Of a DNA stretch of 64,000 nucleotides, positions 41,703-52,743 are shown piece by piece. The translations under genes were made by a program, and so were the position numbers. This DNA is from Spiroplasma endosymbiont of Agriotes lineatus (GTDB lineage Bacteria; Bacillota_I; Bacilli_A; Mycoplasmatales; Nriv7). Within the stretch, counting starts at the first letter, position 1. Each line of letters opens with the position of its first letter. The notes beneath the pieces were generated by a model, which saw nothing but the letters and a program-made list of their open reading frames with translations, was not told the origin of the DNA and searched no databases. The DNA lies in contig NZ_OZ026448.1 in the NCBI RefSeq assembly GCF_964019485.1, positions 186,001 to 250,000 of the forward strand, written 5' to 3'.

Positions 41703-41951
41703 GGTAATGCTGTAACAAATAAATATAATAGATTTAAGTAAGTAAAAATATAAATTAATATATATTAGTGGAAATTTAATAAAATTAATAATTTTTTATT
41801 GTGTAAAAATTCAATAATATGATAAAACGAAAACGAATAAAAATGACAATAATAAGGAAGGGGTGGTTAGTTTAGTAATTAAATAATATAATTAGAATTA
41901 GCTGATTGTTTTATTTCTTCAAAGCAATACCTAAGAAAACTAAACGCGACC
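41703..41951 (+). repeat. Tail of an ISLre2-type element, opposite orientation
   Basis: Matches the transposase-3' end of the copies at 37043 and 50921 as a reverse complement, ending AAACTAAACGCGACC at 41951. No transposase is left. Confidence 0.8.
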
Positions 41952-42082
41952 TTAATAAAATATTAGATTAATATAAAATAATAAATAGGTTAAACTTATA
42001 ACCCCCTTAATTAATAACCTTAATTTTATTATAACATAAGGAAATTTACTAGAATGATGTTTTATTATATTTCAATCTAAAA

Positions 42083-42117
42083 AATGTAACTAAATATATT
42101 TAGTTACATTTTTAAAA
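42083..42117 (-). terminator. Terminator of the ABC transporter operon
   Basis: Perfect dyad AAAAATGTAACTAAA/TTTAGTTACATTTTT, 27 bp after the last stop; T-run on the minus strand. The sequence 41952-42082 holds no gene. Confidence 0.85.
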
Positions 42118-42143
42118 TATCTTAATAAAAAATATTTAAAACC

Positions 42144-43793
42144 TTATTGTTCAATAATAAAATCATGAATCCCGTCATCTTTAATTTGCCTTTTAAGAAT
42201 ATTTAAAAATTCTTTCTCACTTAATAATCTTCCGGGATATGACGCATTTAATAAATCTTGATGAAAAATATTTAATGACTTTAATGCAGTTTGACGAAAT
42301 ATTGCTCCTCACTGCGTTAATGGTAGCGAGGCGGTTGTTATTTTCTTTGAATTCATCAATTCTCATACTTGTGCAATAACCTGTAAATAAGATTCTGGCG
42401 GAGCATCATGTAATTTTTGACCATAAGAAGAGCCGGCTTCATAGGAAGTTTTATTAATCGGCCAATATCCTGAATCAAAAGCATAAACTTCATTAGCTTC
42501 TTGTGATGTTACATATTTAATAAATGCTTCGGAAATTTTATCTTTAATCGGGTCATTCATCTTAAACATGGCAATTCCCGGACCTTGTTGAATAACATAC
42601 TTACCACCAGTAGAAAACGGTAATGGTAATGCTCAAATATCCTCAGGTTTAAGTCGCTTTTCCTGTAACAAAAACTGAACTCCTGATGTTGAACCAGTAC
42701 CGATTAAAGTTTTAGATTGATTAAATAAGATACTAGCAAATGTCCCCTGTGGTGATGTTGCTGTTGGTGATTTAACATGCAATCCTGTATTGCGCTTAAT
42801 ATCATTAGACGTGCGATTGGCTAAATCTTTTAACTTTTGAAGATCGCTTAAATATTTCTGCAATATTTCAAAAGACTTTCCTTTTAAGTTTAAAACGAAT
42901 TTACCACCACTATTTTCACGATAAAGAAATTCATTAGTTTTTGTTTCAGAATTTAATGCCTCATTATTAGCATATTGCGCATATAATCCATTAAGTAAAT
43001 CATCCATTGCTACTGCATATACTTCATTAAGATTCTTTAAATTAGCTAAATTTTTTAATAAATGACTAGTTACTTGCAATAAACTAAGATAACTACTTCA
43101 AGTAATAATTCCTGCTTTCATTGTTTCAAGAGAATTTCACTCTTTTAAAACATTAAGTTGGTCTTGAAATTTACTTCAATTAATACTTTTATTAACTTTT
43201 CATTTTCCATTCATTCCTTGATAATTAATTAAATTATCTCCAAGTGGTAATAATAAATTTGCTTGGGGAGTTAAACCATCAACTTTAGCAAATACTTCTA
43301 ACAATAATTTCTTATTAATAAACATTAAATCTAATGATTTTCCAATGGGAACTGTATATTGTTTATCCTTATACATTGTTTCTTGTCAATAAGAATCAAT
43401 AATGCTTGGTTTATCAATAAAAGAACTAAGATCGGGAATCTTAACATCAACTAACTGTTCTTGTAAAGTTTTAGAGTATTTAACAACCTCATCAGTATAA
43501 CTAGTAAACAAATTAGGTAATTTTCTCACACCATAATAACCAGCATTAACTTCCTTCTCAACACCATTATTTTGAACAAATTTTAAAATTATTTTGCGAT
43601 GATCAAATTCCGAGTTATTAACATTGTCGGCATTAAAATTATTAATAATCTTTTCTAAAGCATTTCATTGAAATTGACCTTTTTTAAAATAAGTTGTCAT
43701 AATGACATTTCGTTCCGAATGACTACAAGCAAAAATTGTTAAAATCGAACCTAATCAAATTGTTGCTGTTAACATTGCCTTAATTTTTTTCAT
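42144..43793 (-). CDS. Sugar/glycerol-phosphate ABC transporter substrate-binding lipoprotein
   Basis: 549 residues. N-terminal signal with lipobox LTIFAC (Cys at ~23), so membrane-anchored. The fold is extracellular solute-binding family 1: DLMFINKKLL near residue 150, TSGVQFLLQEK, GIAMFKMNDPIKDKISEAFIKYVTS, and a C-terminal GAIFRQTALKSLN. About 100 residues longer than bacterial UgpB. It is the last gene of an ATPase-permease-permease-binding protein operon. The substrate cannot be read from sequence; UgpB-type context suggests glycerol phosphates, glycerophosphodiesters or an oligosaccharide. Confidence 0.88.
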
Positions 43794-43819
43794 TAATTGT
43801 TATTCCTTCCTGCTAAATC

Positions 43820-44830
43820 CTAGCCCTTAGTTCCACTACCATCTTTTGTAACACTATTAATAATGCGTTTCTTGGTAAGTAAATATAAAACAATCATCGG
43901 CAAAATAGAAATAACAGCAGACGCCATTTTTAAATGTTGTGGATCTCTTAGCATACTTGGATTATTAGGTCCTGGTTCTGTTACTTGAATTAATTCTCAT
44001 AATAACATTGGTAAAGTTGCTCATTTTGAATCAGCATCTAAAACTGTTACTGGTCATAATACTGCATTCCAACTAGCAATAAAAGATATTAATCCCGCTG
44101 TTCATAATACTGGTTGAACTAATGGCAATGCTACTTTTCAAAAGAATTTAAAAGTTGATAACCCATCAATCTTACTAGCACTAACAATTGATTTCGGAAT
44201 ACCTTCAAATGCTTGGCGTAACATAAAAATTGTAAAAGCCGAAGCAATAAATGGAATTACTAATGCTTCTGCGGTATCATCTCATACAATTCGCAAAATT
44301 AGCAAATATTGCCCAATCATAATCGCTTCCCCGGGAATCATTAGTGTTGATAACAACAAAATAAATATTGCTTCTCGAAACTTTGTCTGATAATGTGCTA
44401 AAGCAAATCCCGCTAAAGCACAAATAAATAATTTAAATATTGTGGAAAGAAATGCTACTAAAAATGAATTAAATAAATACTTGCCAACATTAATTTGTGA
44501 ATTTTCTAAAAGATATGTATACCACTTAAAAGTTCAAATTTCGGGTCATAATCCTTGCGGCTTAGTTGGATCTAAATCATCATCAGTTTTAAATGAAGTA
44601 ATAATCATTCAGTAAAATGGAAAAACAACAATAATAGCCATAACTAATAAAAATAAGAACCGAATTGCAATGCTAATTCATTTTTTTCAACCTTTATTTC
44701 CGGCCATTTGTTGTGTAAAATTAGTTTTGCGCACAACATTTTGGTGACTGACTCAAGTTTTAAATCACAAACCAATTTTATTGCAATGCATCTTTAACAA
44801 TTCATTAATTTTCTTGCCGAAATTATTCAT
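43820..44830 (-). CDS. ABC transporter permease (UgpE/MalG type)
   Basis: 336 residues with six membrane segments after a ~55-residue cytoplasmic N-terminal extension not usual in UgpE. The EAA loop that docks the ATPase is ASKIDGLSTFKFFWKVALPLVQP. WMIITSFKT and IASWNAVLWPVTV are typical of the family. It ends 26 bp before the binding-protein start. ATG follows GGAG; the gap to the preceding permease is 12 bp. Confidence 0.9.
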
Positions 44831-44842
44831 CAATAAAATCTC

Positions 44843-45811
44843 CTAACTATATTTTCTTGATAATTGTTTACTAATAATTCGCGTTACAATTGTAATTAAT
44901 AAAATAATTATCATTAAGATTATTGAAGCTGCTGCTGCTTCATTGTAACTAGCATTCATTCGGCGTTGAAAAATTCAAAAAACAACTGTTTGAATCTGAT
45001 AAGTAGATGCTTGAATATAATTAGCATATAATCCTAAAGGAAATATTTTAAAAGAATCAATTAACCCAATAGTAAATAAGTAAATTAACATCGGAATAAC
45101 TAAAGGTATCGTCACTTTAAATAACTGCTTAATTTTACTTATCCCATCAATAGCGGCAGCTTGATAATATTGATTATTTATTTTTAATAACGCTGTTGTT
45201 AGCATAATGATATTAAAAGGTAATGATTTTCATATTCCATAAATAATTAAAACTAAAATTGCATAATTAGCATCATTTAATCAAGGTCGTTTTTCCAAAT
45301 AAAAAAGAACAAACAAAGTATTCATAACTCCTTCAGGACTAAAAATAAAAGCAAAAGTCATAGTAACAGCCATTGCACTAGTAACATATGGCAAAAAGAA
45401 AATACCTTGCAAAAAATTAAAAATTCATTTTGACATAATGCCAGTTAACAACTTAGCAACTATCAATGAAATAATTAATGATAAAGGTACAACTGCTGTT
45501 GAATAAATTAAGGAATTTTTTAAAGCAATTTGAAATTCATGATTTTTTCATACTAATTCAAAATGCTTTCATGAAAATTTAAAATCAATTTCCGGACCAC
45601 CATTAACAGCTGTTCTAGCAACAATAAAAATTGGATAAAACATAAATATTCCTAATAATGTTAATGCTGGCGTTAACCAAATTAATGAAATAAGAGTACT
45701 ATCGCGTTTTTGAGCATTATTAGGTTTTTTGTAATATCGCTTTAAATAATTAAAAAAATTTTGTGAAGATTTTGTTTGTAAAGATTTTTCAATCGGTTTT
45801 TTACTAGCCAT
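44843..45811 (-). CDS. ABC transporter permease (UgpA/MalF type)
   Basis: 322 residues, six membrane segments, preceded by a basic N-terminal tail. LTPALTLLGIFMFYPI marks the first span, and the EAA loop reads AAAIDGISKIKQLFKVTIPLVIP. Its ATG overlaps the stop of the ATPase gene (TAATG). Pairs with the UgpE-type permease to form the channel. Confidence 0.9.
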
Positions 45812-47733
45812 TAAACAACCTCTACAGTTAATTCAGTTTCTGGATCAAATAAAAAAATCGTCTTTTTAACAAAATTAATTTTTACCTTTTCACCGTGTTC
45901 ATAAAACTTATCTTCATCCATATCACAAACTGTTTTAACATATTCATTATTTCTAATCTTAATAGTTACAAAGGCGCTCCGACCTAATTCTTCAAACAAA
46001 GAAATTTCACCAATTAAAGGTTTTTTATTAACAAACTTAGTATTTAATGAATCACTATTTAATTTTAAATCTTCAGGGCGAATACCAATAGTAATATAGC
46101 CAGGTTTAGCTTTTATGGCTTTACCAATTTTAATCTCATCAATTCAAATATTATGTTGTTTATCAATTATCCCATTAAAAAAATTCATTGTGGGATTGCC
46201 AATAAATTGTGCAACAAATTTATTAACTGGTTGATTATACACTTCATGTGGTGTTCCAACTTGTTGTAATACCCCTTGCTTCATAATATAAATATAATCA
46301 GATATTGACATTGCTTCTTCTTGATCGTGAGTTACAAAAATTGCTGTAATTTGTGATTTTTGTTGAAAACGCCGAATTCACTCTCTTGTTGTTACTCTTA
46401 ACTTGGCATCTAGATTAGATAACGGTTCATCTAACAATAAAATATCTGGAGCTTTAACAATTGCTCTCGCGATCGCCACTCTTTGCTGTTGACCACCAGA
46501 TAAATTACCTGGTCGTTTCTTTAATTGATTAGTAATTTCTACTTGCTGAGCAACAAGATTAACACTTTTACTAACTTCTTTTCTAAATGAAGTTAATTGT
46601 TGCTTTAATGCTTGTAATTCGTTATTTAATTGCTCATCAGTTTTCATTGTTATTAATGCTGGTAATAACTGATAATATTCATTAGCAATTGCTGTTAATT
46701 TTATTAACATAACATCATAAGCCGCTAATAAATTATTACCAATTTTCTTTTGATACTTATCAAGCCCCTTTTGTTCTTCTTTATCTCATAATTGTTGATG
46801 TTTCTTAAAAAAATTCACATACTTACTATGAATCAAACTATATTGTAAAGTGTGATCTTTTTTCTGTTGCTGTTTAAAATTTTTAACTAATTCATTATAT
46901 GCTTTTTGATGATCTTTCATTACAATTTTTAAAGCATTTAACTTATTTTTAGCAGAATTTAAATAATTATATTTCATTTGTAGTAAAAACTTATCAATTG
47001 CAAAATTAATTTCTCTAGTTTTAAAATTCTTATTTGTTGTTTTAAAACTACTTAAATTATTATTAATAGTTATTTTTAACTGTGAAATATTATGATAAAT
47101 TAAATTTAAAAAATCACAATATTTAATATGAACGGCTAATCTTGATTGATCATATCACTGACTATGAATCCGATTACGAAATGTTTCTAAATGCTTTTCA
47201 TTATAAATTATTGCAGCTTCACGCTTATGAAATTTAAAAATATCTGCTAAATAATTAACAATCATTTCATTAACTAACTTATCATAAGTTTCTAAATACT
47301 CAGAAAGTAATATTGCAATTTGATTTTTAAATCTTTGTTTTTCAACATTTAAACCACTATCTTGCAAATCTTTAATTAATAACCGAATATTAGTATTACT
47401 GTTTTTAACAGTTCGTTTAAATTTTTTATCTTGATATAAAGGCAAAGCAATATTTTTAAAAACATTTAAATGCGGATATAAAGCATAATTTTGGAATATT
47501 AAACCAATATTACGATTTTGCGGTGACCGTTTAGTTACATCTTTATCATTAAAAATAATTTGTCCCTGATTAACTTGCAATAATCCCGCAATCGCATAAA
47601 GCGTTGTTGATTTTCCGCAACCAGATGGTCCTAACAAAGTAACTAATTGTCCTGTTTTCACATACATATTAAAATTATTGATCGCTAATGTTTCACCATA
47701 ATCAATACTAATATTTTTTAAAATAACACCCAT
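45811..47733 (-). CDS. ABC transporter ATP-binding protein (UgpC/MsmK type) with a large internal insertion
   Basis: 640 residues against ~370 in typical UgpC/MalK. Walker [10 protein letters not shown] (~residue 36), Q-loop [14 protein letters not shown], then an extra ~260 residues (about 105-365) rich in Lys, Asn and Leu with coiled-coil character, before the signature [15 protein letters not shown], Walker [13 protein letters not shown] and H-loop VTHDQEEA. The C-terminal ~170 residues form the regulatory MalK-type OB region (TIGIRPEDL). UgpC of other mollicutes is also enlarged in this place, so the insertion is probably native. First gene of the operon. Confidence 0.93.
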
Positions 47734-47825
47734 TTAAAACTCCCTGAAATATTAATTTCCATAAGCAATTATATTAGAAAATAACAATTTTTAAAAGGAT
47801 TTATAAAATTATTTAAAAAAAAGAA

Positions 47826-47857
47826 AAATACATTTACATTTGTAAATGTATTTCAAA
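47826..47857 (-). terminator. Terminator downstream of spiralin-like pseudogene
   Basis: Stem AAATACATTTACA/TGTAAATGTATTT with 4-nt loop; T-rich tail on the minus strand. The ABC operon promoter must lie in the remaining 47734-47825. Confidence 0.8.
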
Positions 47858-47884
47858 ATTAATATGATTAAGATTTAAATATTA

Positions 47885-48290
47885 TTAACGACTAAAAATC
47901 CAACTTACTACTTTTTTAGTAAAATTATATTTAACTGTTTTGGATGCTGTTCCTTTTCCTTCTAACGCCTTAATAGTAATATCTACAGTGACAGTATTAC
48001 CAGTTACATCAATTTCTCCAGGATCAACAAAATCAATCTGCGACACCGCCTCATCAATTCTTAATCCTAACTTATTCAATATATATCATATGTAATTAGA
48101 CCAATAAAATCATGAACATATCACCATTTCTCATGAACATCTTTTATTTCTACAGTAGTATCTGGCAACGCATTAATGCGAGCATCAACTTTTTAAACTA
48201 CAAGATGCCGTCGGCATTACTGTCACCAATGTCATGGGGGTTAATGTTAAGGTCGCTAAAAATGCTATAAAACTTTTTTTAATATTTAAT
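47885..48290 (-). pseudogene. Spiralin-like lipoprotein, decayed
   Basis: A signal region (KKSFIAFLATLTLTPM ... TASCS) is preceded by ATT where ATG is expected. After a frameshift the frame continues DARINALPDTTVEIKDVHEKW, and after another the C-terminal piece NKLGLRIDEAVSQIDFVDPG ... VDITIKALEGKG shows the beta-rich pattern of spiralin domains. Paralogue of the gene at 49350. Confidence 0.65.
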
Positions 48291-48390
48291 TCTTCTTTTC
48301 ATGTATTGTTTGTTATATAAGTTATATTACTGGGAAATCACTAATTTTACAAGATATTAGTTAAAAAGAATTGTTTATCTGCTTTCATTA

Positions 48391-49305
48391 GACTTGGTAC
48401 ATAACTATAACTAGAAATAGCTTAATTCAAAATTATATATTTTTGAAATTAAGTTAAATCGTAATCCAAAACTTCTAATCTTATTGCGATGATAATGCGA
48501 TAAACTAGTATTTTAAATCTTTTTAATCTAGCAAAAACATGCTCAATGGCAATTCTAATTTTACTTAAAAAATTTTTATATTCCTTTTTATCTGGATTTA
48601 AAGGATTATTTTTACTATTTTTAATTGGCAATAATTTATTTTTATGAATATTTTGCAAACCTTGATATGCTGAATCAGCAACTAATTCTATTTTTGGATT
48701 TATAAGTGTATTTGATTTTAAAAATAACTTATAATCATAAATATTGCCATAACAAAAATCTACTGAAATAATTTTATTGCTAAATAAATCAATAATTATT
48801 TGCGATTTTAATGAATGTTGCCTTTTCTTACCAGAAAATAATAATTTTAGTTTTTTTTAATTCTTTCAACTGAAATTTCTGTAGCATCAATTGCTAATAA
48901 ATTATTAGTAGTACCCTTATTTTCCAACAATATCCTTTTGCCAGGTATATGAAAGTGACTATTTTTTATTAAAGTATTTTCAAATCAAAAGATATTACGA
49001 ATACAACTAACATGACTAATATTATATTTTTTTGCAATAAAACGATATGTAATATATTCTTTTCATTATTCTAAAGTCATAAGTAATCTTTGCTCTATTG
49101 ATAATTTATTTGGTTTGACACCAATTTGTTTTTGTTTAGTTTCAACTTCTTTTAAAATTTCTGCCATTTTCATAAAGGTTTTATATTTTATGCCTATTAA
49201 ACTATAAAATTAATTTTCGTCTTTGTATTTATCTAACATTTACCCTTCATATAGGAAATAATATTATCAAAATAGTAGATAAAATTAAAGGTTATGTACC
49301 AAGTC
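48391..49305 (-). mobile_element. IS5-like element with broken transposase
   Basis: 915 bp with terminal inverted repeats GACTTGGTACATAAC, flanked by TA on both sides. Transposase (minus strand) shows a helix-turn-helix region (YITYRFIAKKYNISHVSCI), LLAIDATEISVER with the first Asp, VADSAYQGLQ with the second, and IRIAIEHVFARLKRFK with the Glu, a DDE_4/IS5-type order. A TAA after MTLE, a frameshift near 48857 and another at the C-terminus inactivate it. Confidence 0.85.
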
Positions 49306-49347
49306 TATTGTAAAAATATATTTAACTTCTTTTTTTTCTTTTTATTT

Positions 49348-49690
49348 GGGCATTGCTCGCACAGTAATTATTAACTCGACAACATTATAGTATGTATAAA
49401 ACTGAAAACTTTCATCAAAGTTTGAATTAACTTTCGCTTTATTTAAATCCATTCAAAGTCTTTCTATCAAATCCATAACGGCATACAATTGCAAACCAAA
49501 AAAATTTCACTTAGCTGGAGGAATATCTTTAATTTCCACAGTATCTGGCAAACTACTAATTCGACTATCTAAACTTCCTGACTTTTTCATCTCAATAATG
49601 CCACAACTACTAAGCGGCATCACAATAAACTAGTGGTGTTAATGTCAAACTTGTTAAAAACGGTATAAGTCAAGTCACTTCATAAATAAT
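49348..49690 (-). pseudogene. Lipoprotein paralogue of 47885-48290, 5'-frameshifted
   Basis: The reading frame MPLSSCG...LDSRISSLPDTVEIKDIPPAKW is parallel to the paralogue (DARINALPDTTVEIKDVHEKW) and runs to a TAA at 49348. An extra T near 49632 separates the signal sequence (LTSLTLTPLV) from the lipobox. The C-terminal half differs from the paralogue. Possibly recently inactivated. Confidence 0.55.
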
Positions 49691-49782
49691 TAATCCCTCT
49701 TTCTAAGTTTTTTTATATAAATATTTTACTAACAAATATTAGTTTTTCAAGGAATTTAATTAATAAATAATTTTTATAAAAA

Positions 49783-49816
49783 AATACACTTACAACTGTA
49801 AGTGTATTTTTTTATA
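49783..49816 (-). terminator. Terminator of spiralin-like gene
   Basis: Stem AAAATACACTTACA/TGTAAGTGTATTTT with 3-nt loop and T-run on the minus strand, 36 bp after the stop. Confidence 0.9.
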
Positions 49817-49851
49817 ATAAGAATTATCGCTTTTTATAAATTACGATATTA

Positions 49852-50268
49852 CTATTCTTCTGCTTGATTAACTTTAATTGTAAATTCTTTCAAAAATGTT
49901 CCATCAGCAGCAGCTTTTGCTTTTACAGTAAATTTAACTTCAGCACTGTTGCTTGCTCCGGGGGCTTTTGGAATTGTTCCAACTAATGCTACCACAACCT
50001 CTTTAGCGTTGGAATCCACACCTTTAATTTTAGTATTAACTTTTGTCTGAATCAATTCAAGAACACTCTTATCAGTTCATCCTTTTGCGTTATTAACTGT
50101 TAAAGCATCACCCTCTTCAATCGTAATCTTATCAATTGCTTTATCGGTATCAGTAACATTAACTGTAGTTTCTGCGTCTTTTTTTGCGCCACAACCAATA
50201 ATTGGTAATGCTATGATAGCAGGAAATCCTGCTAAAGCTGTTATTAATCTTAATCCTGATAATTTCAT
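49852..50268 (-). CDS. Spiralin-like surface lipoprotein
   Basis: 138 residues, intact. Signal peptide with lipobox LPIIGCGAKK (Cys at residue 26), so a membrane-anchored surface lipoprotein. The mature part is one domain: a helix-like KSVLELIQTKVNTKIKG followed by beta-rich EVVVALVGTI ... AEVKFTVKAKA ... EFTIKVNQ, the pattern of a single spiralin repeat (spiralin itself has two). Composition is rich in Ala, Thr, Val, Lys and poor in aromatics, also spiralin-like. Strong RBS AAAGGGAG. Likely an abundant surface protein; role in insect association is speculation. Confidence 0.75.
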
Positions 50269-50387
50269 ATTTAATTCTCCCTTTTCATTTATTTTACTAT
50301 ATATATCATTTTACTTTGAAATTTTATTTTTACAATAACTTCTTTGGTTATTTTTATACAAAATAAATATTTAATTTCCAAATGCTA

Positions 50388-50443
50388 ATTTATTAAATTA
50401 ACCCATCACCTCCACCAAGAGTTAAAACTCTGGGTTAATTATA
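50388..50443 (-). promoter_or_regulatory. Extended -10 promoter and structured leader ahead of the spiralin-like gene
   Basis: TGCTATAAT (minus strand, -10 at 50443-50438) is followed at once by AATTAACCC, a 6-bp hairpin AGAGTT-TT-AACTCT, a loop TGGTGGAGGTGAT, and GGGTTAATT closing the first arm. The loop contains GGAGGTGAT, a full Shine-Dalgarno match without a gene behind it. Could alternatively be a decayed terminator of hpf. Confidence 0.45.
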
Positions 50444-50492
50444 GCAATAAATTCTTAAAATAAAAGATATTTTATCTAATTTAATAATGGCA

Positions 50493-50855
50493 TTAGACAT
50501 CCTCATCTAATGTTAAGTCAAGAGGAAATTCTACTTTCGTAAATTTTTCTTTACCGCGCGGAATTCAACGGTCTTTCATTCTTCGTAATTGTTCTTCTAA
50601 CTTATGACGCACTTCATCAACGGCAGCGTACAAATCAATATGCCGGGCTTCGGCTTGTAAATGATTACTCTTTCCTTTTAAATCAAGAACAACACGAACA
50701 CGACTTAAATTTTCTTTATAAGTTCTTACTTCAACATGAATTGAATCATCAAGATTAATAATTTTATACTTACTAATTTTTTCTAAACTATTAATAATGC
50801 GTTTACGAATCGCCTCAGTTACTTCAATATTTTTACCGCGAATAACGAATTGCAT
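50493..50855 (-). CDS. hpf: Ribosome hibernation promoting factor family protein
   Basis: 120 residues, short HPF/YfiA type. N-terminal MQFVIRGKNIEVTEAIRKRI and the beta-alpha-beta fold with VEVRTYKENLSRVRVVLDLKG and HIDLYAAVDEVRHKLEEQLRR are all typical; the tail is acidic. Binds the 30S decoding region and stabilises idle ribosomes. One TGA (DRWIPRG) is Trp. RBS AAGGAGG. The C-terminal dimerisation domain of long HPF is absent. Confidence 0.92.
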
Positions 50856-50920
50856 TTGATAAACCTCCTTAATTATATTATATTATTTTTTTATTGAAAA
50901 AAATATCTAAATCTTATTTT

Positions 50921-52620
50921 GGTCGCGTTTAGTTTTCTTGGGTATTGCTTTGAAGAAGTAAAACAATCAGCTAATTATATTATTTAATCACCAAACTAAC
51001 CCTGCCTTTCTTGTTGTTGTCATTTTCATTCTTTTTCATTTTATCATATTATTGAATTTTTACACAATAAAAAATTATTAATTTTATTAAATTTTAACTA
51101 ATATTTTTACTTACTTAAATGTAATATATTTATTTGTATATACAATGTTGCCTTTGCTGATTCAACTATCATCATTTTTCTTATTATATTTATTTCATAA
51201 TGAAGTTTTATATATTTCTTTTCTGATTTTTATTTCTGAATTAATATTTTCATTAATGTAATGTAATACATTTAATTTGTTTAAATTTGCCATTCTTAAA
51301 TGTAATAGGTTATTTAAATTCTTATGATGATATATTTTTGCTCCATATCCTAATTGTTGTTTTACTAAATGCGATACATCACTTTCAATGCTACAACCGA
51401 TATTTCATTCTAAATTTTGATGATGAATACCTTGCTTATTATTATTGAAATAATTACTCGCCTTTCTTAAATTTGTTTTAATATCTTTATTTAATTCATT
51501 TTTAACAATATTACGAATAATTTTGATTAATTCTTGATGATTTCCGTCCTTATATAATTTAATTCAACTATTTAGTGCTACTTTACGATTTTCAAAAACA
51601 ATATTAAATATAAATATCGTTTGTTTTAATTTTTTAATAGTGTGATAACCATCTAAAATATATCTAACATTACCAAAACTATTGACAATTTCTCTAATTC
51701 AAGCATCACCATCGCCGCAAACAATTATTCTGTCATAATTGATATTCAAATAATCTTTTTGTAATTCTTTAATTAATAAATCACGATAATCCATCGTATT
51801 TATTCGTTTACCAACTTTTAACATTAGAAAATAACCTCGTTTGTTTTCTAATTCTCTACGAGCATTTTTGTAATTTTTTTCTTTATGTCTGGTATGAAAA
51901 GTAACTAAACGAATTCTTTGGTCTTGTTTAACTTTCTGATCTAATGTCGCTAAAAATTTTTCATCTAGTTGAATATATAAATTCTTATTTTTGATATCAA
52001 CTATATTTTTAGTTTCTTTTTCTGCTAGTTGAAAATATTCAGCAATATCATATTTATTTAAAATATTTGAAATACTACCTTTTGAAATATAACAATGATT
52101 TAGAGCATCTAAAATATCGCGATAGCGTTTACCATCACCCAAAAGACTTAAAACTTTAAATTGAACATCAAAATAAATGCGTTGTTTAGGCAATAAACCA
52201 ATTTTCTTTATCTAATAAACATACATATTCAAATTTACCTGATTTTTGATTTCAATATTTATATTGGCGTCGTTTAAAAACAACTTCACCAAAAATTGTA
52301 ATAATTGTTCTTGATGCAAAATGAACTACTTTATAACCTTGTTTTAAGCGATAATGATATTTATATAAGTACTCATCTAATTTTTCATATTCGTTGGCTA
52401 ATTGTTCACATTTATTGGTGTACATATTTTTATGGGTTGTAAATAGACTTAATCAATGCTTGTTTTCTATAGTTTTTAAATTATTTTTAATTTCTAACAT
52501 AAAAAATCGCCTTTCTTGGTAGTGATTTTAACAAAGTTAAATTTCGTTAGTTTATTTTTCTGTTTTAATGATAATTTTTTTTAGAATTAGTATTTAATAA
52601 CCTGAAAAAATGATAAAAAT
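50921..52620 (-). mobile_element. ISLre2/UPF0236-type element, copy 2
   Basis: Left terminus GGTCGCGTTTAGTTTTCTTG at 50921; the transposase lies at 51111-52500. The 9 bp before it, TCTTATTTT, recur at 52621-52629, which could mark a 9-bp duplication and thus the right end, but similarity with copy 1 extends beyond this point, so the boundary is tentative. Confidence 0.6.
51111..52500 (-). pseudogene. ISLre2-type (UPF0236) transposase, copy 2, frameshifted
   Basis: About 460 codons. Apart from one extra A near 52203 (KENWFIA instead of KEIGLLPKQR) the frame is open from ATG 52500 to TAA 51111, with DEKFLATLDQKVKQDQRIRL, CGDGDAWIREI, DGYHTIKKLKQ and HHQNLEWNIGCSIESDVSH. Four or more TGA codons are Trp. 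A single-base lesion makes this the least damaged copy in the window. Confidence 0.85.
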
Positions 52621-52743
52621 TCTTATTTTAATAAGTTATAATCAATTTATATTATAATTAGACTCTAAAAATTTAAGGAAGGATGTTGATTGTTTGGTAA
52701 ATTTTATTAATTAGTAAAAATTCACGAAAGGGATTTAATTAAT

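Noticed and set aside
50912-52629. TCTTATTTT as a proven 9-bp target duplication of ISLre2-type copy 2
   Set aside because: Sequence similarity to copy 1 continues beyond the right-hand TCTTATTTT and no inverted terminus is visible there; kept only as a tentative boundary.
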